The translations under genes and the position numbers were made by a program. The notes beneath the pieces were generated by a model. The model was not told where the DNA came from and made no database searches. It saw nothing but the letters and a program-made list of their open reading frames with translations. Of a stretch of 64,000 bases of DNA, positions 8,927-17,474 are shown piece by piece. The first letter of the stretch is position 1, and each line of letters starts with the position of its first letter. Source of the DNA: an uncultured Pirellula sp. (GTDB taxonomy: Bacteria > Planctomycetota > Planctomycetia > Pirellulales > Pirellulaceae); NCBI GenBank assembly GCA_903858115.1, contig CAIOHR010000055.1:124001-188000 (forward strand). The letters are read 5' to 3'.

Positions 8927-10563
8927 ATGTTGCCAAGCGTTTGAGCGAACAATCGCTCAAGAACCCAGATCAGTTAGCGATTGTATCGCCAGCGGGTTCT
9001 CATCGACAAAAGACAAATCGTTCCTACGTTTCCATCTCGATGGCGGACCTCGACCGACGCTCTTCGTCGATCGCCGTTGGATTGCAGTCGATGGGGATCG
9101 GTCCAGGCAAACGCATTGGGCTTCTTGTTCGGTTTGGTGAAGACTTTATTACCCTAGTCTTTGCGATGCTCAAGACGGGTGCGACGATGATCTTGATCGA
9201 TCCCGGCATGGGGCGAAAGAATATCATCCAATGTCTTGCGGCAACGAATCCCGACGGGTTCATCGCGATTCCCATGGCGCATGCGATTGTGCGAATGCTG
9301 TCGTCTCGATTCCCCAGTGCAAAATTGAATGTACTCTCGGGGCGTTGGTTACCAGGGTTGCCGAGCGTCACACTGAGCCAATTGGAGAAATCTTCTCCGC
9401 AGGATTACCGTGATCCGATACATGATTGGGAAGCGGAGTCCGCGATCATCTTCACCACCGGTAGCACGGGACCTCCCAAGGGAGTTCTCTACACGCACAA
9501 AACGTTTCATTCGCAAATCGATTTGATCGCTTCCCGATACGAGATTGAGTCTGGCGGAGTCGACTTGAGTTGCTTCCCGCTATTCGGGTTATTCAATGCG
9601 GTTATGGGAACAACGACTATTCTGCCGGACATGGATCCGACTCGACCCGCGGATGTGGATCCCCCGCGTCTTCTAGATGCGATCGAACAATGGCAAATTG
9701 GCCAATCCTTTGGTTCACCTGCGTTGTGGACTCGCATGGGAAACTACTGCCAGCAAACGGGCCGTTCCATGCCCACCCTAAAGCGCGTTCTCTCCGCGGG
9801 TGCTCCAGTGCCACCCAGAGTTCTTCAGAGTATAAGGTCTGTCATGCATCCGGACGGAAAGATGTACACGCCGTATGGTGCCACCGAGGCTTTGCCGATC
9901 GCATCCATCGAATCACGCGATGTTTTGGGTGAAACAGCAGCCAAAACGGCCGATGGAGCTGGTACGTGCGTTGGCTCGCGGTTCCCAAGTATGGAATGGC
10001 GAGTTATTCGCATCACGGACTCGCCGATGCAACAGATAGGAGAAACAGAGTCGTTGCCCAAAGGTGAAATTGGCGAACTCGTCGTCTCAGGACCTGTGGT
10101 CTCGACCAGATATGTCACTCGTGTGGACCAGAACGCGATTCACAAGCTCTCGGATGGCGACCGCGTATGGCATCGGATGGGAGATGTGGGGTATCTCGAT
10201 TCGCAAGATCGATTCTGGTTTTGCGGTCGCAAGTCGCATCGCGTGACGACAGCCCACGGCACACTCCACACGGAACAAGTCGAGGCGATAGTCAACTCGC
10301 ATCCCGCCATCTATCGTTCCGCATTGGTGGGGACAGGGCAAGCACCGAATCAGAAACCGCTGGTCATTCTGGAGCCGTGGCAGAAAAGCGCGACGCCAAA
10401 GCAACTTGAGAAAGAGATTGCTGATAAGCTGAAAAACTACGCGTTGACGAAAAACATCGCCAACACGGTCGTCTATCCTAAGAAACTTCCGACCGACATT
10501 CGTCACAACTCGAAGATATTTCGCGAGCAGCTCACTCGTTGGGCCAATGACCGACGCGAGTAA
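8923..10563 (+). CDS. oleC: OleC-like beta-lactone synthetase (AMP-binding family)
   Basis: 546 residues from the ATG at 8923, which overlaps the upstream TGA (ATGA). It is an adenylate-forming enzyme: P-loop FTTGSTGPPKGV at 177-188 and A5-type motif YTPYGATE. OleC hallmarks are strong: FPLFGLFN, PDMDPTRPADVDPPRL, FGSPALW, SAGAPVPPRVL and RMGDVGYLDSQDRFWFCGRK match the characteristic spacing of Xanthomonas-type OleC. In the olefin pathway OleC converts the beta-hydroxy acid made by OleA and OleD to a beta-lactone, which OleB decarboxylates to a long-chain alkene. No OleA, OleB or OleD is in the window. An older annotation of such proteins would be fatty-acid CoA ligase. Coupling to the pseudo-GS upstream and a membrane protein 29 bp downstream is unusual. 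Confidence 0.88.
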   Translation: MNVAKRLSEQSLKNPDQLAIVSPAGSHRQKTNRSYVSISMADLDRRSSSIAVGLQSMGIGPGKRIGLLVRFGEDFITLVFAMLKTGATMILIDPGMGRKNIIQCLAATNPDGFIAIPMAHAIVRMLSSRFPSAKLNVLSGRWLPGLPSVTLSQLEKSSPQDYRDPIHDWEAESAIIFTTGSTGPPKGVLYTHKTFHSQIDLIASRYEIESGGVDLSCFPLFGLFNAVMGTTTILPDMDPTRPADVDPPRLLDAIEQWQIGQSFGSPALWTRMGNYCQQTGRSMPTLKRVLSAGAPVPPRVLQSIRSVMHPDGKMYTPYGATEALPIASIESRDVLGETAAKTADGAGTCVGSRFPSMEWRVIRITDSPMQQIGETESLPKGEIGELVVSGPVVSTRYVTRVDQNAIHKLSDGDRVWHRMGDVGYLDSQDRFWFCGRKSHRVTTAHGTLHTEQVEAIVNSHPAIYRSALVGTGQAPNQKPLVILEPWQKSATPKQLEKEIADKLKNYALTKNIANTVVYPKKLPTDIRHNSKIFREQLTRWANDRRE

Positions 10564-10592
10564 GATCCAATCCGAGAAAGTGGTTCACAACG

Positions 10593-11735
10593 ATGGCTTC
10601 AGTTGATTGGGACAATATCGATTCGGAATCCGCAACTCCTGCTCCATTCAAACAGGAACTCACTCCAACGCAAGTCGCGAGTCTTTGGTGGGGCTGTTGT
10701 GGATTGGCTGTTCTAGCGTTGTTGAGCAGTGTAGGAGTAGGGGCTACGCTTGAGCTTTGCCTTCGCACGTTTCAAAAGTGGATCTACGGCTGGGTATCGC
10801 AGGGGAACTCTTCCATTTCCGCCTCGCACTTCTGGGGTATTTCGCGAGCAGTTGTCATTACCTTTGAGAGCGTTTTTGTGCCATCGGCGGTAATTGCATC
10901 GGTCGTCCCAATTCTCTATTGGCGAGGCGGATTGCTGCAACGCTTTGGTATTTCGCTTGCGATAGCCGTTTGTGTGATGAATATTGCTATCGCGGATTCC
11001 TATCATAACATTTTCAAAATGCGAGTTTCTGAATCGATTCGTGTCATGCAGATTGTCGCCTGCTGGATTTCGTTGCCGTTGCTGTTCTCCTATAGCCCGA
11101 TTCGAACGAAGAAGCTTCGGTTGATAGTGAGCTCCATGGTGCTCACCATTGCAGTTTGCATAAGCATTTTGGTGCTCATCGACGCACCCCAGGCCTCTCG
11201 ATTGATTTCCTGGCAAGCGTTGTATTTGGCAGGCTTTTCATGGGCACTTTTTCGACGCAACTGGGGAAACATAGCAGCGCTCGAACGTGGAGCGTCGGCA
11301 GGGGCAGTCGAAAAAACTTCAAGTCGAACGTTGATGGAGCTCATGATTGTTTCGGCCATCGCGATCGTCGCGGGAATGATCTTCACTGATCACAATTTCG
11401 AACGGATCGCCGCTGATGGTTTGATTCACTTCGGGCTTGGTTTAGCGACAGCAGCACTGTCCATTTGGATCTTGTGCCAATTCGATTCGAAAGGCCTTAG
11501 GTTCTGGACGATCCTGTTTGTCGCCTTCCTTTTGCTTTCGCTGTTGTCGTTGATTGTCATTCTTTCCGAGAACTATTTCCAACAAAACAATTATTACATC
11601 AATGGACTTGAACCACTCTCGCAGATGTTGTTGCTCACGTTTTGCTCTGCGGGGGCAGGGGGTTTCTGGCTTCTTCATATGGTATTTCTGGCGATTTGGC
11701 TACGCTTTTGCGGGTGGCGAATCTCTCGCATCTAA
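10593..11735 (+). CDS. Polytopic membrane protein of unknown function
   Basis: 380 residues with about ten hydrophobic segments (first near residues 33-55, last near 340-372) and short loops. The soluble parts are a hydrophilic N-terminal tail of about 30 residues and a short loop near residues 225-245. No motif was recognised. It begins 29 bp after the OleC stop and is probably co-transcribed with the pseudo-GS and OleC genes, so it may act on the same lipid product; that is inference from position only. Confidence 0.7.
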   Translation: MASVDWDNIDSESATPAPFKQELTPTQVASLWWGCCGLAVLALLSSVGVGATLELCLRTFQKWIYGWVSQGNSSISASHFWGISRAVVITFESVFVPSAVIASVVPILYWRGGLLQRFGISLAIAVCVMNIAIADSYHNIFKMRVSESIRVMQIVACWISLPLLFSYSPIRTKKLRLIVSSMVLTIAVCISILVLIDAPQASRLISWQALYLAGFSWALFRRNWGNIAALERGASAGAVEKTSSRTLMELMIVSAIAIVAGMIFTDHNFERIAADGLIHFGLGLATAALSIWILCQFDSKGLRFWTILFVAFLLLSLLSLIVILSENYFQQNNYYINGLEPLSQMLLLTFCSAGAGGFWLLHMVFLAIWLRFCGWRISRI

Positions 11736-11955
11736 GGCTTTTTGAGGATGTTTCGAAAAGCACCTTTACCGACCCTACCAGTGGTCGTAAATACCCCAAA
11801 AGTAACAATTTAAGAAAAGCAATCGCCATTAATTGATTTTCTGCTAACTAAAGCCGCTTTTTTCCGTTAAGGGTAATTAATTACGCTTTAAGGATCCATT
11901 AAGTTGCGTGAAGTGTTTTTGTCCGATTATTGTTGTTTCTTTAGAGGGTTTTGAC

Positions 11956-12921
11956 ATGTCGAAACGATTTACCCGATTTGGAAGATCTTTGGGCTTCACG
12001 TTGGTGGAGCTTTTGGTGGTGATTGCAATTATTGGAATACTAGTTGGATTGTTGCTTCCGGCGGTACAAGCTGCACGTGAGGCGGCGAGACGCATGCAGT
12101 GTTCCAACAACATCAAGCAGTGGTCGCTCTCCTTCCACAATTTCGAGAGTGCGAACAAGCAGTTTCCTATCGGGGGAACTGGAAATTCAGCCGCGACCGC
12201 TGTTCCGCGTACTTGGCGGCAAACGTGGGTGATGTATCTTTGGCCCTATATGGAGCAAACCAATTTGGCGAACGCCAGTAACTACCAGGAAAGATTCCAT
12301 GTTCCGCCCAATACGATTTACTTCACGTTGAACGGATCCACAGGACGGCGAGTACCGGCCTACCTTTGCCCGAGTGATAACGGCACGATCGATCAGAACC
12401 ACAGTTCCAGCCAACATCAACGCACGCGCGGCAACTATGTCGTCAATTGGGGGAACTCCTTTTACGGACAAAATCCACAGCCTGCAGGACAAGCACCTTT
12501 CTTCAACATAGACGGAAATCGTACACGACCAGGAAAGGTGACGTTTGGCTCGATTTCAGACGGCACTTCCAATACACTTTTGGTCTCGGAGTACTTGATT
12601 GCCAAGAGTGATCGTGACAACGATTGGCGAGGAGATATCCATAATGATGATGGAGTCTTTCGCTTCCATACGTTGTTAACGCCCAATACACGGTCACCGG
12701 ACATCATCGCAAACGGATGGTTTCAGGCAACCAACGATCCTGCGATGCCTGCAACTGCGGGAGCTCAGCAACGGAATGCCGCCAGAAGTCGCCATACAGG
12801 AGGTGTCAATGCTGGTCGTTGCGACGGGTCAATCAGCTTCGTTAGTCAAAACGTGGCAACCAGCGTATGGCAAGCGATGGGTAGCATGAACGGTGGCGAA
12901 GTTTTCGAGAACCCAGAATAA
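11956..12921 (+). CDS. DUF1559 protein with type II pseudopilin-like N-terminus
   Basis: 321 residues. The ATG at 11956 is preferred over an upstream in-frame ATG at 11908 because AGAGGG lies 7 bases before it. A short basic leader precedes [15 protein letters not shown], the prepilin-type cleavage and methylation motif, followed by [21 protein letters not shown], typical of DUF1559 (SBP_bac_10) proteins that planctomycetes carry in large numbers. The C-terminus has the usual HTGGVNAGRCDGSISF segment. It is probably an exported, membrane-anchored protein processed by a prepilin peptidase; function is unknown. A hairpin terminator follows at 12956-12980. Confidence 0.93.
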   Translation: MSKRFTRFGRSLGFTLVELLVVIAIIGILVGLLLPAVQAAREAARRMQCSNNIKQWSLSFHNFESANKQFPIGGTGNSAATAVPRTWRQTWVMYLWPYMEQTNLANASNYQERFHVPPNTIYFTLNGSTGRRVPAYLCPSDNGTIDQNHSSSQHQRTRGNYVVNWGNSFYGQNPQPAGQAPFFNIDGNRTRPGKVTFGSISDGTSNTLLVSEYLIAKSDRDNDWRGDIHNDDGVFRFHTLLTPNTRSPDIIANGWFQATNDPAMPATAGAQQRNAARSRHTGGVNAGRCDGSISFVSQNVATSVWQAMGSMNGGEVFENPE

Positions 12922-12955
12922 CCACGAAGCTATCGATGATGAGTGCTTGAAAAAC

Positions 12956-12980
12956 AATCAGGGACCTAGAGTCCCTGATT
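12956..12980 (+). terminator. Hairpin after the DUF1559 gene
   Basis: A perfect 10-bp stem (AATCAGGGAC / GTCCCTGATT) with a 5-base loop CTAGA lies 34 bp after the stop codon. No strong T-tract follows, so efficiency is uncertain. Confidence 0.65.
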
Positions 12981-13055
12981 CATTCGCGGCTTCGATGCAA
13001 CGAATTCAATCGAGTTAAACCCGTTTGTCCAGACTAAACACCAAAGTAAAGTTCT

Positions 13056-13454
13056 ATGTTACGTCGCTTTCTTCTTGTAAGTTTGATACCCCTGTTGCTT
13101 ATCGGTTGTGGGCCAGAATCCAAGATGGCCACTATCACTGGTACGGTCTCTGTCGACGGAAAGCCACCAGCAACTGGATCGATCTCGTTTGTAGCCATCG
13201 ATGGCTTAACACCGAACACCGGGACGGAGATCAAGGATGGAAAATTTACGTCTGAGGTTCCGATTGGCGAATCGAAAGTGGAAATTCGAGTCCCTAAAGT
13301 CGTGGGAAAAAAGAAACTCTACGACACTCCGGATAGTCCCGAGCAAGACGTGATGATTGAGTTGCTGCCTCCAAAGTTTAACGAGGAGACCGAACTTCGA
13401 TATACGGCGAAAAAGGGCAAGAACGAAAACAACTGGGACCTGAAGAGTAAGTAA
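13056..13454 (+). CDS. Small lipoprotein with single beta-sandwich-like domain
   Basis: 132 residues. The N-terminus MLRRFLLVSLIPLLLIGCGPES is a lipoprotein signal with a lipobox ending at Cys18. The remainder (ITGTVSVDGKPPATGSISFV and following) resembles a carboxypeptidase-regulatory or transthyretin-like beta-sandwich, as commonly found just downstream of DUF1559 genes in planctomycetes. It is followed by a bidirectional terminator. Confidence 0.85.
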   Translation: MLRRFLLVSLIPLLLIGCGPESKMATITGTVSVDGKPPATGSISFVAIDGLTPNTGTEIKDGKFTSEVPIGESKVEIRVPKVVGKKKLYDTPDSPEQDVMIELLPPKFNEETELRYTAKKGKNENNWDLKSK

Positions 13455-13586
13455 TCTTGAGAGCAGGTAGAGGTTACAGTCTTCTACGCAATTGCCTATC
13501 CTGGTGACCCATGGATTTTGATGGAGGTCGAGAGAACCGACGCTATCGCGTTTCGGCTCATTTAGTTTGCAATTCTTCAGGTCCAT

Positions 13587-13621
13587 AAAAAAACCTCAGG
13601 TGATAGACCTGAGGTTTTGTT
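13587..13621. terminator. Bidirectional terminator between convergent genes
   Basis: The stem AACCTCAGG (13592-13600) pairs with CCTGAGGTT (13608-13616) around a 7-base loop. Seven A residues precede it (a T-tract for the minus-strand secretin gene) and TTTTGTT follows for the plus-strand lipoprotein gene. It sits between the two converging stop codons. Confidence 0.9.
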
Positions 13622-13642
13622 GGTTGACTGCTACGTTTCGAC

Positions 13643-16600
13643 TTAAGGTCGAGCTGCACTTACGCCCAAGAGCTCTTCTTCTTCTTCAGGAATGATGATT
13701 CTCGGTGTTACCGTCATCATCAGCGTGTTGGTCGTTCGGCCAATCGCATTGTTCTTGAAGAGCCGGCTCAGGTAAGGAATCTTGCTCAAGATCGGAGTAC
13801 CTCGCTCGGTTCGACCTTCTTGAAGCCGTTTGATACCACCCAGGAGGATCGTACCACCGTCTGGAACGTTGACCGTTGTCGAGATGTTCGTCGTTCCAAA
13901 GGTTGGCTGCTGTACAGTCGTACCTTCCGTTACTTCTTCTTCATCGTCGCGATTCCTTGAACCGTTCGGATTCAAAATACTGGTCACGGTACCAGTTCGT
14001 GTCGACCGTCTTCCTTGGAAGGTAAACTGTCGATCAGCGGACTCGATTCGAGTGAACTGAGGATTTAATGTCATTCGAACGAATCGTTTGTCTTGGGAGA
14101 CTACCGATTGAACGTTCAACATGGTTCCTTCGTTGAGAACAACGATGATCGGTTGTTGTGCAACGGCAAAGTCACCGACAACTGGTTGGAACGAAGTCAC
14201 GAACGGTCGTTGTGCAGTATCGTTGATACTAGCAGTTTGCCCGTCGTACATCGTTACCTTCGGGGCATTCAACACGTTCTGACGGCTGTTCCCCTGCGAG
14301 GCCTGCAAGAAGAAGAACAGTTCCATGTCGCTCAAGATCGCCATACCGAACGTTGTCGCCTGACCAATGTCAGGAGCTCCGAACGGTGGTGTGACCGTGA
14401 AGTTGTTGGAAAGTGTCAAATCGAGATCGCTTGTAAAGGTTGGAGCCCCAGAACCGAGTCCTGAGCTCAAACCGACTGCAACACTCGGGCCTTGATCGTC
14501 ACGAGGAAGCTGACGAACGTTGTCATCAAATTTTACATCAAAGTCCACACCGATCTGTTCAAAGAACGTATCTTGCAACTGGATGAACTTGACTTCAATC
14601 GTTACTTGAAGATCACCGAGCGAACGAAGGCTCTTCAAAAGGTCGGCAATCGCTTCGTGAGTTTCTTGGGGAGCGGAAACAACCAAGCTCAAGTTTTGTC
14701 GGAACTCAAGCATCGTGGACGTTCCACCTCCGATATCCCAAGCGTCTGGAGTAATCGTCTGTTGGATCAAGTTGATCAACTCTCCATAGTTGGCCATGGC
14801 GCCACCACCGCCGAGTCCTTCGCTGGCGTTCGCATATGCGGACAATCCAGCACCGGGCATCGCGGCTGCCAAGCTCGGCGAAACGCCTGTCAAATTCGGC
14901 ATTGCAGCGATCTGGGCCATGACAGACGACTTTGGATCGATGCTGGCCATTCTACTCGCAGTCAATGCAGACTCTTGCGGACGAACAGTTGCGGACGCGA
15001 AGCTTGTTTGAGCTTGGAATGCAGCCTGCAACGCACCAGCCATACCGGTATTGTTATCACTAACAAAGTTGGGAATCGGGATAACCAGATCCTTTACGTT
15101 GTACGTTTTCGTCTGCAACTCACGCTGAGTGAATCGTCGGCTTTGAATCGTCAACGTTTCGTTCTTCACAGCGTATGTTAGATTCAACTTCTCAAGAATC
15201 TGATTCAACGCGCTCTTCAGGCGAATCGAATTCCCTTGTAGGTCGAGCGTGACTGGCGTATCGACCGTCACACCTTCCTCTTCAATCGATCGTTGGTCGA
15301 TGTCGACAGGGACGCCGAACATTTCGCCGATGGTACGCATTGCTTCCGAAAGCGGTCGTTTGTCGAATGATGCCGAGAAAGGCTCGTCGAGCGCCTCACG
15401 TATCTTTTTTTCCGACGGAAGAATCTTGGAATCTGTCTTGTCTTTTAGTCTTCGCTCCGAGAGATCCGTCCAATCCTTCACCGAGGGGAAGGCGAACGGT
15501 CGATTGTCGTCAAATGGGGTCGAAGACATTTCTGTATTCAACATGATTCGCATGAAGTTCTCTTCCTTCAAGCCGCGTATCAATTCGTATTCTTCGATAC
15601 GTGCTTGAGCCCGCGCTTTGGTCATCATGACCGCTGCGATTTCAGAGCCAGGTTTAAGTTCTGATACTCTCTTGGCAACCTCAATCGCTTCTTCGAATCG
15701 ACGCTGATCGATGAGATCATTGTACTGATCGACTAACGTCTGAACTTGCAGATCGGACTTTGCTCTGCTTTGAGCCTCTATATCCATTCGATCTTCGATC
15801 TGCTTGTTTCGCTGATCAAGCTGAATGGCAACTTTATTCTGTTCTACCCAAGCTTCGATATTGCCGCTTACTTTGTCGACCATCGTAAACATACTCTTAC
15901 GATAGTTGCTGTCGACATCGGATTGTGTGATTCGATTGCGGAGCGTTCGAAGTTTGTCGAGAGCTTCCAATGGCTTATTCGCCATGGCCATTCTCTCTGC
16001 ATCTGCAATTTCACCGGACACTTCGGAGAAGAGCCTTTGACGTTTGATCTGCGATTCTCGTCCTTCAGCACTTAACGCAGAAATGCTTTCTGGCTCCCCA
16101 GAGCTTCGAGGCTCCAATTGAGTCAATTTATCTTTGAGCTGACTCACGGTCGCTTGATCCAGATCGGACCGCTTGGCATACGCAGCTCGAAACTTCTCCA
16201 TCGCCTCCTTCTTGTTGCCTGCCGTTAACTCCGAGACACCTTGTTGATAAAGGTCTTGTCCTGAAACTTCGGCGTCAAACGACGAAAGTACTCCGCTCGC
16301 AGGTGCGACTTTAGTGGAGTCGCTCTTGGGTTGAAACAGGCTATTCTGAACAGAATTCGTTTGTGCTGGAGAAGCCCCGCCAGCATTTTGGACTCCCGTT
16401 TGCATGGACGGCATGTTTGCAGATGCCTGCATAATGTTGCCAGTCAATTTTTCTTTACTGGAAATCGCAAGTTCGACTTCCCATGGCCGCGTTTGCGAAG
16501 AACCAAAGTCCTTATCAGGTACCTTCAACGCGATCGCTTGATCGATCATGCGCCGTGCGCCTGCAACATCACCACGATCCATCGCGAACTTTGCTTGAGC

Positions 16601-17215
16601 GGTAAGGCTCACCGCTTGGTCGCGAAGCGGATTAGGAGTCAATGTTTGCAAACTTGGAGCAGTCCCGGGCAACGGTGGCAACGTTGGTAGAGCGTTGTTC
16701 GGAGCAGTCGTGTTATTTGCAGCAACCGGCAAACCTAATGGTGGTAGCATCGTTCCATTGGAACGCAACTGATTCGGCATGGCTTGCTGTGCCATTTTGA
16801 ATGCATTGTCCATCACCGCAGGCGTTACGCCCATGGCTTCGAATTGCTTTCGTGTTTTCTGTACTTCGGCATTCCACTCTGCGGTTGCAGGTCCAACCAA
16901 CTGGGCTTGTGCCAGCGTTTGAAGCGCAACCTCTTTCCTTCCTTCCTTTAAAGCCGCCTGGGCTTTGCCGAGCAACTCTTTCGCGAGCACCTCTACACCA
17001 GGTACAGCGGGGGCTGCACTTGGCAAAGATGCGAACGCTTGCGCCGCAGGTGGAATAGGTGGCAGGGAACCGCCGGGTGGGCTCTGTGCGACGACCGTCG
17101 ATGTCGAGACCATCGGTGTGGCTATACCCACAAACAATGGAACATAGACGGGCGAGGATGCCGCCGACAACGCGGTCAATAGCCGTAATGTCCGTAATGG
17201 ATTGAGGTGTTTCAA
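13643..17215 (-). CDS. Secretin-type outer-membrane protein with long TPR-like N-terminal half
   Basis: 1190 residues from a TTG at 17215, chosen because AAGGAG lies 7 bases upstream; the ATG at 17305 has no ribosome site and would put 30 residues before the signal peptide. After a signal sequence come TPR-like helical repeats (for example AKFAMDRGDVAGARRMIDQA and SELTAGNKKEAMEKFRAAYA) through about residue 580. A secretin/TonB short N-terminal (STN) segment follows near 610-690, then the N-domain and the secretin beta-barrel domain with the family signature VPDGGTILLGG near residue 1118. Secretins form outer-membrane pores for type II/III secretion or type IV pili. No other secretion gene adjoins it; the three pseudopilin-like DUF1559 proteins in the window are possible, unproven partners. 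The length is well above the usual 600-700. Confidence 0.9.
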   Translation of the reverse strand: MKHLNPLRTLRLLTALSAASSPVYVPLFVGIATPMVSTSTVVAQSPPGGSLPPIPPAAQAFASLPSAAPAVPGVEVLAKELLGKAQAALKEGRKEVALQTLAQAQLVGPATAEWNAEVQKTRKQFEAMGVTPAVMDNAFKMAQQAMPNQLRSNGTMLPPLGLPVAANNTTAPNNALPTLPPLPGTAPSLQTLTPNPLRDQAVSLTAQAKFAMDRGDVAGARRMIDQAIALKVPDKDFGSSQTRPWEVELAISSKEKLTGNIMQASANMPSMQTGVQNAGGASPAQTNSVQNSLFQPKSDSTKVAPASGVLSSFDAEVSGQDLYQQGVSELTAGNKKEAMEKFRAAYAKRSDLDQATVSQLKDKLTQLEPRSSGEPESISALSAEGRESQIKRQRLFSEVSGEIADAERMAMANKPLEALDKLRTLRNRITQSDVDSNYRKSMFTMVDKVSGNIEAWVEQNKVAIQLDQRNKQIEDRMDIEAQSRAKSDLQVQTLVDQYNDLIDQRRFEEAIEVAKRVSELKPGSEIAAVMMTKARAQARIEEYELIRGLKEENFMRIMLNTEMSSTPFDDNRPFAFPSVKDWTDLSERRLKDKTDSKILPSEKKIREALDEPFSASFDKRPLSEAMRTIGEMFGVPVDIDQRSIEEEGVTVDTPVTLDLQGNSIRLKSALNQILEKLNLTYAVKNETLTIQSRRFTQRELQTKTYNVKDLVIPIPNFVSDNNTGMAGALQAAFQAQTSFASATVRPQESALTASRMASIDPKSSVMAQIAAMPNLTGVSPSLAAAMPGAGLSAYANASEGLGGGGAMANYGELINLIQQTITPDAWDIGGGTSTMLEFRQNLSLVVSAPQETHEAIADLLKSLRSLGDLQVTIEVKFIQLQDTFFEQIGVDFDVKFDDNVRQLPRDDQGPSVAVGLSSGLGSGAPTFTSDLDLTLSNNFTVTPPFGAPDIGQATTFGMAILSDMELFFFLQASQGNSRQNVLNAPKVTMYDGQTASINDTAQRPFVTSFQPVVGDFAVAQQPIIVVLNEGTMLNVQSVVSQDKRFVRMTLNPQFTRIESADRQFTFQGRRSTRTGTVTSILNPNGSRNRDDEEEVTEGTTVQQPTFGTTNISTTVNVPDGGTILLGGIKRLQEGRTERGTPILSKIPYLSRLFKNNAIGRTTNTLMMTVTPRIIIPEEEEELLGVSAARP

Positions 17216-17474
17216 CGCGACACTCCTTATCGCTTCTGATTTCCAATAAACGCTCGTCTCGAATCGACATTTCACCACTGCACGATGCAACCGACAGCCA
17301 TCCATGGCATGTGGTTATCTCGCGCAACGTTGAACGCAACTTTTGCTACAGGCAATGAAATAGGCGTCAACCGAAAGCTCGGTCAATACCAGATTCTGGT
17401 TTGGCGAAAGATTTTTTCGAAAAGTAAAATGGGCAATATCCAAGGCTTTACGCATCTCTCTTAGTCTTCGCGGA

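Noticed and set aside
14492-15181. Plus-strand frame of 229 codons inside the secretin gene
   Set aside because: It is antisense to conserved secretin domain sequence and its composition is unlike a protein.
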